From Mugil cephalus (Eukaryota > Chordata > Actinopteri > Mugiliformes > Mugilidae): a DNA stretch of 64,000 nt. How positions within the stretch are numbered: position 1 is the stretch's first letter; the number at the start of each line of letters is the position of its first letter. A program made the position numbers and the translations under genes. The stretch lies in assembly GCF_022458985.1 (NCBI RefSeq), contig NC_061789.1:2397501-2461500 (forward strand), in the 5' to 3' direction. Shown here in pieces: positions 58,054 to 64,000 of the stretch. The notes beneath the pieces are model-generated. The model did not search any database. It was not told where the DNA came from and saw only the letters and a program-made list of their open reading frames with translations.

Positions 58054-59599
58054 CGCTGGAAGCTGAGAGAGTAGTCAGACAGAGCGTCCATTCATTATTT
58101 AGAATACCATTGAGACTAGAGCAAAAACACAAACTGCATCGCCTGGTGAGGAAATTGACTGTGATTTTCCTTTCTCTTTGTCTGTGGATAATAAAATCCA
58201 GAGACGTTCATGCTGAACCACATGAATCAGTGCTTGGTCTCACGCTAACCCATACCTACTTCAATAAAGTTGTCTATTGTGAATACAAATACAAAGCTAC
58301 TGGGTTCACATCCAAGGTGGTGTTGCCATAAAATGAAATGAGGTCCAAACCTTTCAATGAGGACAATGGTGGCCATGTTGGAAGCTGTCACTACGATGTC
58401 AATAGGTAAATTAACAGCGCGCTAACCAGACGTCATCAAATTGTGACGGTCAGTTGATTGAAGGTTGCGTTCAACTAAACCAACATCTCCCACCAACTCC
58501 TCTTGATTTTTTGTGCAGAAGCAGTACGCCACAGAACATGGCACCACCTGGACTACATTCAAAGGCACCGAGAAATGAGACATCCATTGAAAGATAGCCA
58601 AACATTGTGGTCCAAAAAAAAAAACAAAAATCCTTTTCTTTCGCCATTTGGCAGGACAGAGTCCTCCCATGGTCGTGCTCTGACGTGCACGGATTTGCTC
58701 AGTAAATATAGTGAGAAAAGTCTGAACAGATTTCTTGCGCACAGCTGGCATTTGCTGCTCCTTTAAACATTAAGCGAAATCCGGCCCTCTAGGGTAGAGA
58801 GCCTCACAGTCTGACCCGAGGGTGTCTCACGAGGGTTAGGGCTTGCAAAATGGAAAGGATTTGCTACATGTAGGCTAAGGTTATTCTGCATGTCATTGAT
58901 AAGGAAACAGCCAAAGTATACTACACGAGTACACGAACGCGCTTTGAAAAGCGATATTAGTTTTAAATCATGGCCACAAGCAGAAGTTCATTTTTAAATC
59001 ATCAGCCTCTACAGGTCCAACTTTCATGATATTTTCCCAGGGAACTGACTGACAAGACACGTCAGTAACATTTGTGAAAGTCAAGTTAGGTGTAATACAC
59101 AAATCGGGATACAACCTGATAATTAATGAAGTATTGATGAGGAGATCCTAAACAGTTCAGATTGTGTGGAAGTGATAGTGATGAGTTACGAAAAAAAAGT
59201 TACTAAAAAAAAAAAAGTGGCTGTTGATTGGTTGTAGGACTGTTCAATTGCATGCAGATGTATTATTTTCTCTGTATCAGTTCAAACATGGAACGTAATG
59301 AAATCACTGGCATGTTATCAGACTCTTATTGTGATCAGACTTGAGTCTGCATACCCCAGGCTAGAGTTAATATATATTTCCAGTCCCCTTGTAACTTCTC
59401 ATTATCTGCTGCACAGCCTTTGATTCGTAGTTGCCGAGGAAGCGCTCATTACGATCAGTCACATACAAATGAACATCTGTTAGATTGAAACAAAGATACA
59501 GAGAAGGAGTCGAGGAATCAAAGTTACTAATGTAACTTGGGTTCTATGAAATAAGGATCACAGACAACATAAGCAACGGTACTCCGGTTTCCCCATCAC

Positions 59600-59680
59600 C
59601 AGACATGCTCGTTAGGTTCATTGTCTGTCACTGTGATGGACTGGCGACTTGTCCAGATTGTACCCCCCGAGTTTCCAAGA
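59600..59680 (+). repeat. Teleost interspersed repeat, short degraded fragment
   Basis: GTTAGGTTCATTGTCTGTCA and GATGGACTGGCGACTTGTCC then AGATTGTACCCCC correspond to the central part of the copies at 7609 and 34317. Confidence 0.5.
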
Positions 59681-60881
59681 GGAGAATATATTATTTATGT
59701 GCAGTCAGCATAAGGCCAGTAAGGCGGCATCCATATCTCAGTGTCTTCGCTTCTTTCAAGGATCTTCGACAAAATCCACCAGTGGTGACCTGTGTTGGCA
59801 AATTAGCTGGCATCATTTTGATTAAAATATGTATTAGGTCTCTTTGTTTACTCCAAAGCCTTTATGCCAATGCTGTGATGTGGGCTGAGCTTTAATCGAA
59901 GGACTTACAACACATTTCTGTGTTAGCTTTGATCCCATTTCATGAGCTGAGCCACCCATAGTTCAGCTTATGTAGCATGTACATAGCAGGGGGAGGAGGT
60001 GGGGAGGTTTGACTAATTGCCAAACTTGTGCTCCTCATGTGTCCCTCAGTAGCTACTGCTCACACTGTTTTGTGGGTAGTTTTGTTTCCCCCTTCAAATC
60101 CGGTCCAGCAGTCAGCTTGAAAACCTCGGCTGTTTGAGTGTCTGCTACACAAGTGTTTGTTTTAGTGTCTGCGGGGCGCGTGCAAAACATGCTCCGCGAC
60201 TGTACTCGCGTCACTTGCGAGAATATCTTGCTGTGAGTGAGAGCTGATAGGATGTGTTGTTCTCGGTGTGTTTTACCCTCGCGCCATGCGCTCTTGTCGT
60301 CTCTCCTGTGCACATGCATTTCTTACTGTGCCCCGTAATGACCATGTGCAGCCATGCATTCAAGTCAAGAAAAAGGAGGAGCGGCATCGGTTATATTGCT
60401 AAAAAAATGAGATGTCACGCTCAGCTGACTTTGGGGCAGCCAGCCGGGCTCTCCTTAACTGATTAAGATTGTCCTTGTGTGTCGCGGGCGCCTGTGTGTG
60501 TGTGTGCGTGTGTGTGTGTGCGTGGGAATGGGCGATAACGCTGGAGGGATAGAGAGAGAAGGACGGAAAGCGACAGATAAAGAGAGACGGTGGAGAGAAG
60601 GCTGGAGACAGGACGGAGATGGATAGAGAGAGGGAGGCCGGGACCGTGGGTGTCACTTTCTCTGACAGTTATTTGCACAAATTGTTCATGGATGGGAATT
60701 GTGTTGTGTACTGATGGCTGGGGGTGTGTTGTGACAGGTGTTCTGCTCTGTGACTGAAACAGAAAATAGGTAGCATCTCATTATATACAGCGTAGTAGCA
60801 CTCACAGGCCGAGCCATCTGCCGCCTTGTACCCTTCTGATGCATCATCAGCCATTATTGTCATCATTATTGTTATAGTGCA

Positions 60882-60882
<1 letters not shown>

Positions 60883-60951
<69 letters not shown>
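60883..60951. repeat. (GATA)17 microsatellite
   Basis: About 17 uninterrupted GATA/ATAG tetranucleotides. Confidence 0.95.
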
Positions 60952-62234
60952 GTCAGGGGTCCATTATGCATTTCCTCACGGTCTTGATGCAGAGAAACAT
61001 CCTCTCTCCACCTGTTCTGTCTCTTATTCACACTGTCTGAGTGTCGTCTCAACTCAGGTCTAATCATCTACGTTGCCACTGTCCTGCCTTTCAAGGTTGT
61101 CGTTTTTTTTTCTGAAATCCTTCAGCTCTGCGAGATGCATCATTTACAGGTAGATTTTGCATTCTTCGGTACAGTATGTTGGGTTATTTCTTTCCGTTTC
61201 AACTCCAAATATGCTGGATGTCACTGGCACCATTCTCATTTATATCAAACTCCATTTATCAATATGAACAAACGACGATGAGCAAATGGCTTGTAAATTA
61301 GATTAAGTCGAGACAATGCACAGCGGTTTAAACGCGTGTGAATTAGAAATGCAAATCTGTCGATGCTGTGATGAGTCACTTTAATGCGGTGTAAAAGCTC
61401 TTAAGCGGCACTGTGTATGATTGGTTGAGGAGAGGAGTTACAGCTCTTCATCTATCAGCTCACTCTGGCTGCTCTACCTTGTTTCAACCCCCACGATGTT
61501 TCAACTCATCCACCCCAGTGATCCAGTGATCGCAATCTTGACTAAAAGATGCATTTTTGATGAATGGATGATTTATCTCCCAACCCATCAGCTATCAGAT
61601 GGCCGTGATGATTTTGCACTCTGCGTTCATATCTGTGTGTGGAGATTGGATTAACGAGAAATTCATACAATATTTTCCCCAGAACGTCTCCACAGAAAGT
61701 TCCTTACGGTGCAGATATGTAACCGAGCCTCAGCTACACATCACTGTAAATGGCAGCCTCGAATAAACCCCTCGACTCTGCGTTGTGTTAGTAACGATGG
61801 TCTTTGTTCCCACAGCATTTTCTCACACACTGCTCTCACAAACTGGCAACGTAAAATGGTTAAATCATATATAAAAGGAAAAATATGTTTCTGAATAGGA
61901 CACAATAAACACATGCTCCTGGATCATACACAGCACTATACAACATACAGCAATTTACATTAGCACAGTAGCTCAGTCGTTAGCTTACATCAAGGTGCAT
62001 TATGTTGCTCTCACAAACAGACTGTAAAACTGTAAAATGACTAGAGCTTATTACTAGAGGGGGCGCTACTGAGCCAATCTACAGTGTATATGTGTTGCCA
62101 CATGCAAGAGGAATCTTATAATCTTATAAACTTTATAAACACCGTTACACATATCAGAGGCTCTGTCACGGTTCATTTTTACTCATTCAGTGACGTTTGA
62201 CCCTTTCTTTTTTATCTATTTGCTTCTATTTCAG

Positions 62235-62463
62235 CTCAAGGCTCACTTCTGTCTCCCACAGCCCCGAGAGAACCGGTGACGACTTGCCGAAAAATCCAAG
62301 AAGAGCAAGTAATTTGGGCGACCATCGCCTGACCACTTCTGGAAAAACCTTTCCTGACCGGAAAATCTCCATAAAGGATACACGCCGGGAAGGAAAAGAA
62401 GAGTCTTTTTTGTGTTAAACACAACTGAGAAGTTCAGAGGAGAAAAAAAAAGACAGGAAACAG
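62235..62463 (+). other. Candidate noncoding internal exon (5'UTR) of an unidentified plus-strand gene
   Basis: Bounded by a strong acceptor (TTGCTTCTATTTCAG) and a strong donor (GAAACAG|GTAAGA). The 229 bp contain no ATG on the plus strand, which is unusual by chance and expected of a 5'UTR. Composition is higher-complexity than the flanks, with CpGs near GAACCGGTGACGACTTGCCG. The coding part would lie right of the window. Human gene order makes a second adhesion GPCR (latrophilin, ADGRL1) one guess; nothing in the sequence identifies it. Confidence 0.4.
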
Positions 62464-64000
62464 GTAAGATGTTCTTTGTTGTCAATGAAATCTGTTTTCA
62501 GAACCAATGTTGGTAAAGATCTGAAGCCACGGAACAAACAGGCTGGCCGTCTAGAGCTTTACACCAACATGTATTGCGTGTTTTGCACGTGTTTCAAGAC
62601 TGTTACTTAACACAAATGTATGTGCAGTGTGTGTGACACAGTTTAGCATCGGGGTGAAAGCACTCATTAGTGCCCTCGAAACCATACATTACGCCATCTT
62701 CCTGGCTTTTATTGCACTTATTTTATTGACAACACTGTCATTAGTGCTGACAGTACTTCACTTACCACAGCTATTACGTGCTGTGTGTGTCAGGCAGAGA
62801 TAAAGTAAAAAAAAAAAAAAAAGAAGAAGAAGAAGACGTAATTGTTGTAATTATTCCTTCTCTGATCTCTTTTCCCACCTACTTGTGCCGGCGCTGAGGA
62901 AAAATCTCGCTACTCCGAGGGGAACATAATGCAGAATACCCCGACTCATCTGCCTCTGTATTCATAAAATGAAGTTTCAGCACCATTTTATTTTTGCTCG
63001 TATGTCATTAGGTTAATTGCTATTGTCAGGAGGAGACACGTTGTTCCTGACAAAGGCCCCAAAAAAAAAAAAAAAAAAAGAGGTTGCACATCTAATCATT
63101 ACGAAAAGAAAATGATTTTGCAAGTGAAGTCTACAAATGAGCTGACAGATATTGGACGTGTGCACCCTTGATGAAAATTGAAGTTTTGGATTTATTTAAA
63201 AAAAGAGTTCAATAGATATAAAGCAATTTAATCAATTTTTAAAGCGGAACCTTTGTCCACATCACACTTTTTTGGGGGGGGGGGGGGGGCTGCTTTTACA
63301 ATGTCTTCTCTCTTGAGTCAGTGAGAAATTGGAGCGGGGCCGTGTTTACTTCAGAGGCGATATAAATACAAACCCCTCAGTTCTGCCTGTCTGATGCCTG
63401 ACGTCTGCACCCCGGAAGCATCCGCAAAATAAAAGCTTGAGGTCTGATCGTTCCTTAATAGACACTTGCTGGACTTATGTTTGGTTTTGGCTCTTCTCCG
63501 AGCGACTGACGGATCTTTAATGATTCCAGATAATCGGTGATTATTTCCACTGCTGTTCGGCTGTTTTTCGGAGCTGAGAGGGAGCCATTAGTTTTTCTGT
63601 TAGAAGCTGTGGCTGCAACCGGGTTGTCGTAAGTGGCTGTGCTTCATGGTTGTGTTGATTGAGTCTGTAAGATGCTGTCGCTACCGTTGCCTCAATCCAG
63701 TCTTTCAAACTCTGGCTTTTGTCACTTTGCGAACCTGAGACTTTCAATTATTTAACACGGTACCTAGCCTACTGTCTTTGCTATTAACTACTTGGTCGGC
63801 TCTGCCACCAATTATGCAGTCACACGTCTTCCATCTCCAACTGTCTATATGTTTATGGGTAGACGACGCGTGTCTGAAAGCTGAGGTTTTATCCAAAAGG
63901 GATCCGTTAACTGATGCAAATTAGCGCTGTTGCATCGGAGCGACGGACCTATAGGCTCATTTGTCCAGTAGGGAATCATCAGAGTGGAAAGTTATTGTAA
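62464..64000. other. No gene seen; possible intron after the 62235 exon
   Basis: Contains an A-run with AAG repeats (62806-62836), poly(A) at 63061-63079, a G-run at 63274-63289 and non-repetitive stretches (62860-63060 and 63300-63560) that could be regulatory. Open frames stay below 70 codons. Confidence 0.5.

Larger units (their letters stand above)
42430..62234. other. No coding gene seen: candidate long 5'UTR intron or intergenic DNA
   Basis: About 20 kb without any recognised exon. It holds microsatellites, several repeat relics (listed) and scattered non-repetitive islands (44270, 48210-48350, 56150). The longest open frame (277 codons, minus strand, 42896-43729) is low-complexity and unsupported. 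Two short CCCTAA units at 50014-50027 are not a telomere tract. Confidence 0.5.

Noticed and set aside
58340-58770. Overlapping frames of about 109 and 87 codons, considered as a gene or transposon remnant
   Set aside because: Neither strand gives a recognisable domain, terminal repeat or target duplication. May be an old repeat but could not be supported.
60883-60951. Regular repeat considered as a CRISPR-like or structured array
   Set aside because: It is a plain GATA microsatellite with no spacers, in a eukaryotic genome.
1-64000. tRNA, rRNA and microRNA genes, including the miR-23/27/24 and miR-181 clusters that lie near CACNA1A-linked genes in mammals
   Set aside because: No mature-miRNA sequences of those families, and no tRNA or rRNA signatures, were spotted by eye. 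A covariance-model scan would be needed to exclude them.

Overview
The window is nuclear DNA from a ray-finned, probably percomorph-like, teleost fish. Genes are split into many small exons with GT-AG introns, and the order (cacna1a, alkbh7, gtf2f1, an ADGRE-type adhesion GPCR) corresponds to genes found on human 19p13. It also carries fish-typical Tc1-like transposons, a common teleost interspersed repeat and abundant microsatellites. The species cannot be named from the sequence.

Layout. (1) 1-3926, minus strand: the first coding exon of cacna1a (Cav2.1 calcium channel alpha-1A) and the start of its long intron 1, which opens with a U12-type AT-AC donor. (2) 3927-11348: upstream and intergenic DNA rich in simple repeats. 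(3) 11470-12865, plus: alkbh7, four coding exons, complete (227 aa). (4) 13912-17943, minus: gtf2f1 (TFIIF alpha/RAP74), 13 coding exons, complete (530 aa), convergent with alkbh7. (5) 18800-22661: a graveyard of decayed adhesion-GPCR exons, some inverted, with copies of a local repeat module. (6) 22662-33428, plus: a complete 23-exon adhesion GPCR (990 aa) with signal peptide, D8C/uromodulin-like domain, six EGF-like domains, GAIN/GPS and 7TM. Its next-to-last long intron holds a Tc1-like transposon with an intact transposase ORF and 73-bp perfect terminal repeats. (7) 33429-64000: no protein-coding exon was recognised. This part has interspersed-repeat relics, microsatellites, several non-repetitive stretches that look like conserved noncoding elements, and two candidate 5'-untranslated exons (42.2-42.4 kb and 62.2-62.5 kb, plus strand) of a gene whose coding part would lie to the right.

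Functionally the genes are unrelated: a presynaptic calcium channel, a mitochondrial 2-oxoglutarate dioxygenase, a general transcription factor subunit and a cell-surface receptor of leukocyte (CD97/EMR) type. The most informative structures are the receptor's domain fusion, the remains of its tandem array, the AT-AC intron and the young transposon. Exon borders were derived by hand from splice consensus, reading-frame continuity and family similarity; every internal phase closes. UTR limits and regulatory calls are inference.
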